Origin: Opitutia bacterium Tous-C1TDCM
GTDB taxonomy: Bacteria > Verrucomicrobiota > Verrucomicrobiia > Opitutales > Opitutaceae
Direction of reading: 5' to 3'
Assembly: GCA_002288455.1 (NCBI GenBank)
Contig: NEUS01000001.1
Span: 47,996 to 111,995, forward strand
Length of the DNA stretch: 64,000 nucleotides
Positions 16,392 to 24,727 of the stretch are shown piece after piece (the stretch's first letter is position 1; each line of letters begins with the position of its first letter). The position numbers were made by a program, and so were the translations under genes. The notes under the pieces are model-generated. The model did no database searches, had not been told where the DNA came from, and was given only the letters and a program-made list of their open reading frames with translations.

Positions 16392-17270
16392 ATGTCGCTA
16401 ACGCTCGTCGTTCTGGCCGCCGGCATGGGTTCCCGCTACGGCGGGCTGAAGCAGATCGATCCCGTCGGGCCGCACGGCGAGACCGTGCTCGACTACGCGG
16501 TCTTCGACGCGCTTCGCGCGGGCTTTACGCGCGTGGTCTTTGTGATCCGGCGCGATTTCGAGGCGCTCTTCCGCGAGCAGATCGGCGCGCGCTACGCGGG
16601 GCGCCTCGCGGTCGACTACGTTTTCCAATCCCTCGACGCGCTGCCGCCGGGTTTCACGCCGCCGGCCGGCCGCGAGAAACCGTGGGGTACGGGCCACGCC
16701 GTGTGGTGCGCGCGCGACGCGCTCGCGGGCAACTTCGCGGTGATCAACGCGGACGACTTCTACGGCGCGGATTCGTTCGCGCAACTCGCCGGTTTCCTGC
16801 GCGGCGCGCAGGGCGGGGCGTTCGCGATGGTGGGGTTCCGGTTGGCCAACACGCTGTCGGAACACGGCGTCGTTTCCCGCGGCGTGAGCCGGGCCGATGC
16901 CGACGGCACGCTGCGCGAGATCACGGAACACACGGGCATCGCGCCGGCGGAAGTCGGAGCCGGACTGAAGTTCTCGGGTGAGGAGATTGTTTCGATGAAT
17001 TGCTGGGGCTTCACGCCGGCGCTGTTCACGGGCCTGGACGCGCAGTTCCGCGAGTTCCTCGCCGCGCGCGGGCAGGAGCCGAAGTCCGAATTCTACCTGC
17101 CGGCCGCGGTCTCGACGATGATCGCGCGGGGCGAGGCCGCGGTGCGCGTGCTGCCGACGGCAAGCACGTGGTTCGGCGTCACGTACCGCGAGGACAAGCC
17201 GCGCGTGACCGCGGCGATCGCGGACTTGGTCGCGCGCGGCCTGTATCCGGCGCGGTTGGCCGGGAGCTGA
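16392..17270 (+). CDS. sugar-type nucleotidyltransferase (MobA-like NTP transferase fold)
   Basis: A 292-residue cytoplasmic nucleotidyltransferase. The N-terminal signature LAAGMGSRYGGLKQ is the GxGxR..K nucleotide-binding loop, and NADDFYG contains the metal-binding Asp. STWFGVTYREDKP near the C-terminus is typical of a subfamily often found with APH-fold sugar kinases in Bacteroidetes and Verrucomicrobia; such a kinase occurs here at 30802. It probably activates a sugar-1-phosphate, but the sugar and nucleotide are unknown. It converges on the GntR regulator with a 31-base gap. Confidence 0.8.
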   Translation: MSLTLVVLAAGMGSRYGGLKQIDPVGPHGETVLDYAVFDALRAGFTRVVFVIRRDFEALFREQIGARYAGRLAVDYVFQSLDALPPGFTPPAGREKPWGTGHAVWCARDALAGNFAVINADDFYGADSFAQLAGFLRGAQGGAFAMVGFRLANTLSEHGVVSRGVSRADADGTLREITEHTGIAPAEVGAGLKFSGEEIVSMNCWGFTPALFTGLDAQFREFLAARGQEPKSEFYLPAAVSTMIARGEAAVRVLPTASTWFGVTYREDKPRVTAAIADLVARGLYPARLAGS

Positions 17271-17301
17271 GGCGGTTCGCCGCCGGGCGCGCGGCGGAGC
17301 T

Positions 17302-18036
17302 TCAGCGGCCCTGCGCGGGCTTGCCGAGCTGGGTTTTGACGACGTCGCGGTGGACGCGGTTGCTGAGCCCGGCGAGGTGGAGGCGCATGGCGTCGACGAC
17401 GCCGTTGGTGTCGCGGGCGGCGATGAGTTTGCCGATCGTGCGGTGCGCCTCGACGACCCCGTGCACGAGCGTGGCGAGCAGGGGATGGTCGCGGCTGGCC
17501 GCGGGGATCCGCGTTTCCGGGAGGCGGTAGAAGACGTAGTTGCACTCGATCATGAGGAGATCGAAGTCGTTCACGAACCTCTCGTTGCCGCTCGCCTCGA
17601 CGATCGTCTGGTGGAATTGCCAATCGAGCTCGAGCCAGCGTGGTGAAGGTGCGTTCGGCGCCTCGCGGACCATGGCGTCGCAGATCAGGTCGAGCTGCAC
17701 GAGGTCGGTGGCGGTGCGGTTGTGGCAGGCGGCGCGGGCGGCCGCGAGTTCGATGGCCTCGCGGTATTCGTGGAGATGAGTCACCTCGGCCGGTCCATAG
17801 TCGCGCAGGCGGAGGCCGCGGTTGACCTCGTCCTTCAGCAAAATGCCTTTCGAAACCAGCTTCTGCAGGCCCTCGCGCACGGGAATGCGGCTCAGCTCGA
17901 GTTTGGTCGCGAGGTCGCGTTCGACGAGGCGGTCGCCGGGCAGGTAGGCCTCCGAAAAGATCAGGCGCACCAATTTCTGCAGGTTGGGCGGCGTGCGGTC
18001 GATCCGGGGTTCAAAGACGCGGCGGCGTTTCGGCAT
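17302..18036 (-). CDS. GntR-family regulator, FadR/FCD subfamily (NanR-like candidate)
   Basis: A 244-residue repressor. The winged helix at about 15-80 includes GDRLVERDLATKLELSRIPV and REGLQKLVSKGIL. The FCD ligand domain at about 85-220 keeps the metal-site pattern, with DWQFHQTIVEASGN and a later VHGVVEAHRTI. It is divergent from a TonB receptor. The gap holds two copies of a TGGTATACCA-type palindrome, and two more lie in the aldolase/sialidase divergent promoter. E. coli NanR, also GntR/FCD, recognises GGTATA repeats, which is the main reason for suspecting an acidic or amino sugar as effector. Autoregulation is likely from the site at 18104. Confidence 0.88.
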   Translation of the reverse strand: MPKRRRVFEPRIDRTPPNLQKLVRLIFSEAYLPGDRLVERDLATKLELSRIPVREGLQKLVSKGILLKDEVNRGLRLRDYGPAEVTHLHEYREAIELAAARAACHNRTATDLVQLDLICDAMVREAPNAPSPRWLELDWQFHQTIVEASGNERFVNDFDLLMIECNYVFYRLPETRIPAASRDHPLLATLVHGVVEAHRTIGKLIAARDTNGVVDAMRLHLAGLSNRVHRDVVKTQLGKPAQGR

Positions 18037-18103
18037 TTCGCCCGGGAGCCAACACGCCGGCCCCGGCTCTGAAAAGGCCTAATCGCGGCCGGGACCGCGC
18101 CTG

Positions 18104-18113
18104 TGGTATGCCA
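18104..18113. promoter_or_regulatory. operator-like palindrome TGGTATGCCA
   Basis: One mismatch from the perfect palindrome TGGTATACCA. It lies 68 bases upstream of the GntR start and fits autoregulation. Confidence 0.6.
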
Positions 18114-18212
18114 GACCGCCGCCGCCGGCGCCGCCCGGCGCGGCCGATTTCTCCTGTGTGAATTCGGGGAGACGACCGGGAAACCCCTTGACCGACTTCG
18201 GTCGTCACCGTT

Positions 18213-18222
18213 TGGTATACCT
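18213..18222. promoter_or_regulatory. operator-like palindrome TGGTATACCT
   Basis: The core GGTATACC is identical to the sites at 26712 and 26783. Flanks extend the symmetry (TTTGGTATACCTAAA). It lies 74 bases before the chosen ATG of the TonB receptor, a normal operator position. Confidence 0.72.
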
Positions 18223-18295
18223 AAATGGCGTCGCCCGGACGGCGCCGGTATTCCCGCCCCGCGCTCCGGATTTCCCGGCCGTTTCCCTTCCCGCC

Positions 18296-21200
18296 ATGTC
18301 CCTGCTTCCGCCCAAGCTCCTGTTGCCGTCCGTCTGCGCCCTGTTGCTCGTCCTGCTGCTGCCGGCCCGGCTGGCCGCGCAGGCGGCCGCCGGCACGATC
18401 GAGGGCCGGGTGATCCACGCCGCCGCCGGCGCCAACCTCAAGCAGGTGCGGCTCGCGGTCGACGGCACGGTGCTCGAGGCGTTCACCGACGAGGCCGGCG
18501 AGTTCCGTCTTGCCGGGGTGCCGGCCGGGGAAGTCACCGTGCGCGCCTCCGTGGCCGGTTTCGCGCCGCAGACCGTGCGGGTGCGGGTCGCCGCCGGCGG
18601 CACCGTACGGCAGGATTTCGATCTCGGGACCCGCCCCGTCGCGCCGGCCGGCCCCGGCGCCCCGGCCAAGGACCAGACCGTCGTACTCGACGCCTTCACG
18701 GTGGCGGAGCGCGAGCTCAGCGCCCAAGCCGCGGCGCTCCAGGAGCAACGCACGGCGCCGAATCTGAAGAACGTCGTCGCCTTCGAGGAATTCGGCGATC
18801 TCGGCGACGGCAATCCGGGCGAGTTCCTCAAGTTCGTCCCCGGCATCCAGGTCGCCATGTCGCCCGCGATTCCCACCGAAGCCTCGATCCGCGGCATGCC
18901 CGGCAGCGGCACGCTGCTCACGATTGACGGCGTGGAACTCTCTTCCGACGGCCCCGCGGGCCGCGGCGCCGGTTTCACGGCTTCGAACGTCGCCAACATC
19001 GACCGCATCGAGATCACGAAGGTGCCCACGCCCGACATGCCCGCCAACGCCGTCGGCGGCATGATCAACGTCGTCGGCAAGAACGGTTTCAGCCGCCGCG
19101 ACCCCCAATTCACCTACAATGTCTTCGGCCTGCTCACGACGAAGGAGCCGTTTTCCCGGCTCGGCCGCGAGTTGTTCGCCTCCGGCAGCGCGGACGCCTC
19201 GACGGGCGGCGCGCACTTCCGGCCCGGTTTCGATTTCACCTACGTGCGGCCGATCAACCGCAGCCTCGCGGTGTCGCTGAGCGGCGGCCGCAACGTGCGC
19301 TGGGAGGACAAAGACAATCTCGCGCCCACCTGGAACCGCGTGGCCGGCATCCAGACCCAGAGCTCCGTCGCCGCGCAGATCGCGGCCCGAGAACGCAACG
19401 TCGCCTCCGTGCGCGTCGACTGGCGGCCCGGCGCCTCCCACACGCTCTTCGCCAATCTCCAGTTCACGAACGACAACGTCTCGTCGCGCATCTACACCTT
19501 TACCCAGGCCTACGGCGCCGGCGCCACCGGCGGGGAAAACTTCACGCAGGGCGCGGCCACGGGCGTCGGCACGACGACCCTCGCCACCACCTACCGCGAG
19601 CAGCTCAAGGACACGTGGCACGGCGCGCTCGGCCACCGCTTCGAGCGCGCGGGTTGGAAAATCGAATCCACCCTTGCGCGCTCCCAGTCCCGCCGCCGCA
19701 CCCGCAGCGCCGAACCCGGACGCGAGTTCTTCGGCACGACCAGCGCTACGCTCACCGGCCTCGTGCTGCGCGCCGACAACTTCGGCGAACAGCGCTTCGG
19801 CACGCCGCCCACCGTCGCCGGCAGGACCCGCACCGGCCAGGCGATCGATATCAGCGACGGCCGCCTCTATACGCTCAACACCGCCACATCCCCGCAGGAA
19901 CCGCTCATGACCAACGCGCTCACGACGGCGAAGTTCGCCGTCAGCCGCGCCCTGCCGTTCCGCCTGCCCGTCCTCGTGAAGGCCGGCATCGACTGGTCCC
20001 TCAACGAACGCGATCTCCGCACCGAGACGCGGACCTGGAACTTCCGGCCGACCTTCGCCGCCGGTTCGCCCGAGCGCCTCGCCGGCAGCTACGATCTCAT
20101 CAACCAGGGTTACAGCGACCAACGGTCCTTCACCAGCGGGCTCCGCGTGCGCTGGATCGATCCGCGCAAGGTTTACGCCCTCTACACGGCCAACCCGTCC
20201 TGGTTCGTGCTCAACGAAGCCGCCAACCACACGTCCCGCGTGAACGGCTCGCAGGTGCTCGACGAGGCGATCACCGCCCCGTACCTCCGCACGGATTTCA
20301 AGTTCCTCGACAACCGGCTCTGGATCGCCGGCGGCGTGCGCTACGAACGCACCGCCAACGAGGGCGTCGGCGGCCTCAACGATATCCGCGCCACTTACCA
20401 GCAGGACGCCGCCGGCAACCTGATCCGCAATGCCGCCGGCCAACCCGTCCGCGTCCCGGGCGACGCCCTCGCGCTCGCGCGGCTCCAGTACCGGGAACGC
20501 GCCGCGTCCGGGAAAAAGCACTACGGCGACACCTACCCCAGCCTCAACACGAGCTATTCGTTTTCCGAAAACCTCGTCGCCCGCGCCGCCTACGCGCGCA
20601 CCATCGGCCGGCCCGACGTCAACTTCATCGTGCCCACCCGCTCGATCGCGGATCCGGCGGCGGCGGAAAACAACCGCGTGATCAACGCCACCAACCCCGG
20701 CCTCGGGCCCTGGTCCGCCGACAACTACGATCTCAGTTTCGAGTCCTACGGCGTGAAGGGCGCCACCGTCGCCCTCAGCCTGTTCCGGAAAAACATCTCC
20801 GGCTTCTTCGTCGCGACGCGCACCGACGCCACCCTCGCGCTCCTCGCCGAGATGGGGCTCAACGACGACTACCTCGACTACGACGTCATCACGACCCGCA
20901 ACTCCGCGAATTCCGTGCGTGTCGACGGCTTCGAATGGAGCTGGCGCCAGTCGCTCAAGCCGTTCGCCGGCCTGCCGGCGTGGAGCCGCGGCATCCAGCT
21001 CTGGGTCAACGGCACGCACCTCGACGTCGGCGGCGCCGGCGCCGCCGAATTTTCCGGCTACTCGCCGCGCATCATCAACTGGGGCGCCAGCTACGCGAAC
21101 GCCCGGTTTTTGCTGAAATACAATGTCTCCCGGATCGGCCGCCAGCGCGCGGCGCTCGACAACGTCAGCGCCACCGTTCCGCCCGGCACGTATCAGGCTC

Positions 21201-21400
21201 AGGATACGCGCATGGTCGCCGACGGCAGCGTCGAGTACCGGTTCCACCGCAAGTTCGCCGTCTACGCTTCGGTGCGGAACCTGACGAACGAACCGCGGCC
21301 GCTCATCACCTATTCGCCGAACGCGCCCGCCTACACCCGGCCGCGCACCTACAATTACTACGGCGCGCTCTGGACCATCGGCGTGAAGGGCACGTTCTGA
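18296..21400 (+). CDS. TonB-dependent receptor with carboxypeptidase-regulatory-like domain
   Basis: A 1034-residue outer-membrane transporter. The signal peptide (LLPSVCALLLVLLLPARLAA) is followed by a carboxypeptidase-D-like beta domain (GTIEGRVIHAAAGANLKQVR to about residue 110), the VVLDAFTV signature, and the plug with NPGEFLKFVPGIQV, TIDGVELSSDGP and MPANAVGGMINVVGK. The barrel ends GALWTIGVKGTF. The ATG at 18296 starts just before the signal peptide; the frame is open further upstream across the operator, which argues against a longer protein. Under the GntR site it is the probable outer-membrane importer of this locus (NanO-like role by position). Confidence 0.9.
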   Translation: MSLLPPKLLLPSVCALLLVLLLPARLAAQAAAGTIEGRVIHAAAGANLKQVRLAVDGTVLEAFTDEAGEFRLAGVPAGEVTVRASVAGFAPQTVRVRVAAGGTVRQDFDLGTRPVAPAGPGAPAKDQTVVLDAFTVAERELSAQAAALQEQRTAPNLKNVVAFEEFGDLGDGNPGEFLKFVPGIQVAMSPAIPTEASIRGMPGSGTLLTIDGVELSSDGPAGRGAGFTASNVANIDRIEITKVPTPDMPANAVGGMINVVGKNGFSRRDPQFTYNVFGLLTTKEPFSRLGRELFASGSADASTGGAHFRPGFDFTYVRPINRSLAVSLSGGRNVRWEDKDNLAPTWNRVAGIQTQSSVAAQIAARERNVASVRVDWRPGASHTLFANLQFTNDNVSSRIYTFTQAYGAGATGGENFTQGAATGVGTTTLATTYREQLKDTWHGALGHRFERAGWKIESTLARSQSRRRTRSAEPGREFFGTTSATLTGLVLRADNFGEQRFGTPPTVAGRTRTGQAIDISDGRLYTLNTATSPQEPLMTNALTTAKFAVSRALPFRLPVLVKAGIDWSLNERDLRTETRTWNFRPTFAAGSPERLAGSYDLINQGYSDQRSFTSGLRVRWIDPRKVYALYTANPSWFVLNEAANHTSRVNGSQVLDEAITAPYLRTDFKFLDNRLWIAGGVRYERTANEGVGGLNDIRATYQQDAAGNLIRNAAGQPVRVPGDALALARLQYRERAASGKKHYGDTYPSLNTSYSFSENLVARAAYARTIGRPDVNFIVPTRSIADPAAAENNRVINATNPGLGPWSADNYDLSFESYGVKGATVALSLFRKNISGFFVATRTDATLALLAEMGLNDDYLDYDVITTRNSANSVRVDGFEWSWRQSLKPFAGLPAWSRGIQLWVNGTHLDVGGAGAAEFSGYSPRIINWGASYANARFLLKYNVSRIGRQRAALDNVSATVPPGTYQAQDTRMVADGSVEYRFHRKFAVYASVRNLTNEPRPLITYSPNAPAYTRPRTYNYYGALWTIGVKGTF

Positions 21401-21918
21401 TCGCGCTCCAGAAAACCAGAAACCCACGTATGAAAGAAACGTATCCGCCAATTACGTCATTTAGCGGAGAATGCCCGGTAACTGCAAACCCCGCGAGGGG
21501 AGTGGAGAGCAACCGGTGAGCAAGGCAGGCAGCCCGTAACGAAGGTGAAGCCTATCTGAATGAGCCCCGAAATCCCTCAATCCATGGAGTCGAACCTCTT
21601 TAGAACAGGTGAAGACTATCAGGGTTGGACCAAGGTAAACCCTGCGACAAGCGGGAGAGACCTGAATGACGGCTTGTCCAATCATCGCCATGGCGGGGTC
21701 CGCAGGCACGGGATGTCGGCAAAGGTGCTGGTGTTAATGGAGGAGATCTGCGTCGGTGGGCACCATCGCTCAACGGCGGGCACAAGCGGCGAACCCGTGA
21801 GGCCCGTGCAGGCCGGCGCAGAAGTCGGAGAGGCTCGTAGTAGCGATGAAGCGGGTAACGACCGCGGAGCGAAGGGGCCTCACTTGGTCGACGTGAACAG
21901 CGAAGCGAGGGACTGGTG
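21401..21918 (+). other. 518-base non-coding stretch: 5' RNA part of the group II intron
   Basis: No protein-like frame. GC content and composition differ from the genes on both sides (many GAAGG, GGTGAAG and GCGGAGCGAAGGGGCC motifs), as in intron domains I-III. The exact 5' splice site was not identified; it should lie between the receptor stop and about 21540. No canonical GTGYG could be fixed. Confidence 0.65.
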
Positions 21919-23220
21919 ATGATTCCGTATCCGGAAGTACCAACACCAAACAAGGTTCAATCGCTTCAACGGACACTGTACCGCAAGGCGAAGGAAAGTC
22001 CGCGCTGGCGGGCATGGACCCTGTATCGCGAGTTGTGTCGTCGAGACGTGCTGGAAACGGCGCTCAAGGCGGTGCTGCGCAATGCCGGGGCGGCCGGAGA
22101 GGACAGGGTCACGACGGAGTGGGTGAAGACCAACTCCGCCGCCTTCCTCGAAGGATTGGAGGCAGAGTTGAAAAATCGAAGCTACCGGCCCGGTCCGGTG
22201 CTTCGCGCCTGGATAGAGAAGGACGATGGCAAACAGCGGCCTTTGGGTATCCCGACAGTGAAAGACAGAGTGGTGCAGACGGCGCTGGTGCTGCTGCTCC
22301 AGCCGCTCTTCGAAGCTGACTTCAACGAGTTTAGTTTCGGATATCGGCCCGGACGCAGCGCACACCAAGCAATCGACGCCGTGAAGAAAGCTCTCCTGCA
22401 AGGGAAGCATGCGATCATCGACGCCGACTTGAGCGGCTACTTTGATTCGATTCCCCATGCCGGATTAGTCCGCTTGGTGGCGAAGCGAGTGAGTGACGGG
22501 GCGGTGCTTGGCTTAATCAAACTCTTCCTGACAGCTCCCATCGTAGAGGAGAAAGACGGTCGGAGAACGATTCAGCCGAACCGCTGCGGCAGTCCGCAAG
22601 GCGGGCCGCTATCGCCGTTGCTGTCCAACCTGTATCTGAATGAGTTGGACCACGCGGTGAACAATCGGCCCGAACTGGGGGCCATGCTCGTGCGTTTCGC
22701 CGACGACATGGTGATGCTGTGCCTCCCCCATCGTAGAGAGGAGATGCATCAGAGACTGAGAGCGTACATTGCGCGCAAGGGTCTCAAGTGGAATGAAACG
22801 AAGAGTCGGGTGCTGGATGCGAATCGAGAGAGCTTCCGCTTCCTTGGTTTTGAAATCGGCATGCGCACGAGCCGCTTCACTGGCGGTCGCTTCACCCACG
22901 TACGACCCAGCCGCAAAGCGCAGCAGAAAGTCAGGGATGCCGTCCGCAAAGAGACCGCAAGCTGGACCCATTGGCGTAGCTGCACCGAAACGCTACAGCG
23001 GGTCAACCGCATCGTCCGGGGTTGGTCGAACTACTTCCACTACGGAAATAACACGAAAGTGTTTGGCTGCATCCGGCAATGGGTGGAGCAACGTGTCCGC
23101 ACGTGGCTCTGGGGGAAATACGACCGCAAGCTCGGGTGCTACACGTTCTTCACGAGCGAACGCATCCATGGACAGTATCAACTCTGGAAAATGCCCACGA
23201 CAGCAGGATGGACTCGATAG
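21919..23220 (+). CDS. ltrA: group II intron reverse transcriptase/maturase
   Basis: A 433-residue protein that helps splice the intron RNA and copies it at new sites. Reverse transcriptase blocks are intact: FSFGYRPGRSAHQAI, DADLSGYFDSI, GSPQGGPLSPLLSNLYLNEL, and the catalytic box RFADDMVML with Asp262-Asp263 (FADD in place of YADD). The maturase segment has VNRIVRGWSNYFHYGN. The protein ends soon after, with no HNH endonuclease. The ATG at 21919 follows an in-frame GTG by one codon; GCGAGGGA lies suitably upstream. Codon use is clearly less GC-biased than that of neighbours. Confidence 0.95.
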   Translation: MIPYPEVPTPNKVQSLQRTLYRKAKESPRWRAWTLYRELCRRDVLETALKAVLRNAGAAGEDRVTTEWVKTNSAAFLEGLEAELKNRSYRPGPVLRAWIEKDDGKQRPLGIPTVKDRVVQTALVLLLQPLFEADFNEFSFGYRPGRSAHQAIDAVKKALLQGKHAIIDADLSGYFDSIPHAGLVRLVAKRVSDGAVLGLIKLFLTAPIVEEKDGRRTIQPNRCGSPQGGPLSPLLSNLYLNELDHAVNNRPELGAMLVRFADDMVMLCLPHRREEMHQRLRAYIARKGLKWNETKSRVLDANRESFRFLGFEIGMRTSRFTGGRFTHVRPSRKAQQKVRDAVRKETASWTHWRSCTETLQRVNRIVRGWSNYFHYGNNTKVFGCIRQWVEQRVRTWLWGKYDRKLGCYTFFTSERIHGQYQLWKMPTTAGWTR

Positions 23221-23243
23221 CCACAACGGTGAACGACCTCGGA

Positions 23244-23276
23244 GAGCCGGATGCGGGAAAACCGCCCGTCCGGTTC
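23244..23276 (+). ncRNA. group II intron domain V
   Basis: GAGCCGGATGCGGGAAAACC followed by GCCCGTCCGGTTC folds as the conserved 33-34 base hairpin with a GAAA-type loop. The catalytic AGC triad is at 23245-23247. It lies 24 bases after the maturase stop. Confidence 0.9.
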
Positions 23277-23331
23277 GATGAGGGGAGGTATTAACCTTCT
23301 ACTCTACGCGCGGCCCGGCCGAAAGCATGCC

Positions 23332-23447
23332 GTTGAGGAAGCTTGGCTGAGCGTGGAGCGCTGAACCGAATCGTTTCACCGCTGCCCGTCCGCGGCCGCG
23401 CCGCCCGGCCTGCGGCGGATCGAGCGCTCAACGCTCAACCCTCAACT
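23332..23447. repeat. dispersed palindromic repeat, copy C (diverged)
   Basis: Shares GTTGAGGAAGCTTGGCTGAG at the left and CAACCCTCAAC at the right with copies A and B. The arms have changed together: the left reads GAGCGTGGAGCGCT and the right AGCGCTCAACGCTC, so pairing is kept. The loop region is unrelated in sequence. It lies between the intron and the MFS stop codon. Confidence 0.7.
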
Positions 23448-23467
23448 CCCGACTGTATCCGGCCCGT

Positions 23468-24727
23468 TCACCGGCTTGCGGCCGCCGCCCGCGCAAGGTC
23501 CCGTTCCGCCGCGAAACGGTAGGCCGCGACCAGCGCCGCGCCGGCGAGGAGGAACAGCACCGAGATGCCGGCGAAGATCGCGTCGAGCCCGAGCGTCCGC
23601 TTGAGTACGCCCGCGAGCAGCACGCCCACGCCGCCGGCGGCCGTGGCGCACGTGTTCATGACGCCGATCGCCGTCGAGCGGAACTGCACCGGGATGAGCT
23701 CGCAGAGCGCCGGGTTCTCGTTCGCCTGGCCGACCCCGCGCAGCAACGAAAAGACGGATACCGCGACCGTCACCCCGGCGAATCCGGGCCGCGCCAGAAA
23801 CAGCAGCAGGAACGGCGCGGCCGCGAGGTAGCTCAGGCCCTGCACGAGCAGCCGCTGCTTCGCGCCGCGCGCCGCCGCCCGGTCCGAGATCCAGCCGCCG
23901 AGCGCGATGCCGAGCACCGTCGAGATCTGCAGCATGAACGTGCCCGCGAAGCCCGCCGCCCCGAGGCTGAGATCGAAGGCCTCGCGGAAATACAGCGGCA
24001 GCCAGTTCAGGAACACCCATACGCCGACGCCGGCGAGCATGGCCTTGGCCAGCAGCACGTGGTACGACGGCACCCGCAGCAGATAACGCAGCGCTTCTCC
24101 GACCGTGGCCCGCGGCGCTGCGCGGGCGGCCTGCGCCTGCGCCGCCGGACCGTCGGTGACGAAGAATCGCGCCGTCAGCGCGAGTCCCACGCCGCCCAGC
24201 CCGAGGACCCAGAAGCCCGCCCGCCAACCGAAGTGTTCCGCGAGGTAGCCCGCAAAGGCGCCGCCGAGCACGACGCCGAAGTTCAGGCCGACCGAATGCA
24301 GGCTCATCGCCCGGCCGCGCGTCGCCGGCCCGTGATGGTCGGCCAGCAACGCCGTCGCCGCCGGCAGGTACAGGCATTCCGCCAAGCCGAGCGCGCCGCG
24401 CAGGATCGCCAAGGCCACGAACCCCGACGCCGCCCCCATCAGCGCCGTCACTGCGCTCCACAGCGCCAGGCTCCACACCACCAGCGCCCGGCGCGACCAG
24501 CGGTCCGCCAGAATCCCGGCGAACGGCGACCCGAGCGCGTAGGCCCAGAGGAAAATCGACCCGAGCAGGCCGAGCTGCACATCCGTCAGCGCAAAGTCGC
24601 TCCGCAACGCCGGCAGCACCGCCGAGAGCGCCGCGCGGTCCGCGTAGTTGAGCGCCGCGGCGCAGGCGAGAAACCCGGCCACCTGCCAGCGCGCCTCGCG
24701 CCAGGCGGAAACCTTCCCCGGATTCAC
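23468..24727 (-). CDS. MFS transporter (candidate sugar-acid importer)
   Basis: A 419-residue inner-membrane carrier with about 12 hydrophobic spans in two halves. The MFS loop motif is seen as GILADRWSRRALV after span 2, with GGWISDRAAARGAKQRL in the second half. ALNYADRAALSAVLPAL in span 1 is the NYxDR pattern of the anion:cation symporter branch, which carries organic and sugar acids. The GTG at 24727 overlaps the kelch stop codon (GTGA), making it the third coupled gene of the aldolase-kelch-MFS operon. By context it would import the sugar released by the exported enzymes (a NanT-like role). Confidence 0.88.
   Translation of the reverse strand: MNPGKVSAWREARWQVAGFLACAAALNYADRAALSAVLPALRSDFALTDVQLGLLGSIFLWAYALGSPFAGILADRWSRRALVVWSLALWSAVTALMGAASGFVALAILRGALGLAECLYLPAATALLADHHGPATRGRAMSLHSVGLNFGVVLGGAFAGYLAEHFGWRAGFWVLGLGGVGLALTARFFVTDGPAAQAQAARAAPRATVGEALRYLLRVPSYHVLLAKAMLAGVGVWVFLNWLPLYFREAFDLSLGAAGFAGTFMLQISTVLGIALGGWISDRAAARGAKQRLLVQGLSYLAAAPFLLLFLARPGFAGVTVAVSVFSLLRGVGQANENPALCELIPVQFRSTAIGVMNTCATAAGGVGVLLAGVLKRTLGLDAIFAGISVLFLLAGAALVAAYRFAAERDLARAAAASR

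Larger units (their letters stand above)
21440..23307 (+). mobile_element. group II intron (5' boundary approximate)
   Basis: A retroelement of about 1.9 kb made of structured RNA, an internal reverse transcriptase/maturase gene, and a 3' domain V/VI. The 3' end is placed at the TTCTACTCTAC run after domain VI (AGGTATTAACCT stem). It sits directly downstream of a receptor stop codon and upstream of a palindromic repeat, in the same orientation as the receptor, so it interrupts no gene. The lack of an endonuclease domain and the intergenic site suggest a class C-like intron, which home to hairpins rather than to a specific gene. Lower GC than the host supports recent entry. Confidence 0.85.

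Noticed and set aside
18221..21451. A 1076-codon minus-strand frame opposite the second TonB receptor, and a similar one at 2831-5623
   Set aside because: Shadow frames produced by codon bias; no recognisable motif, while the + strand frames are clear receptors and a PSD1 protein.
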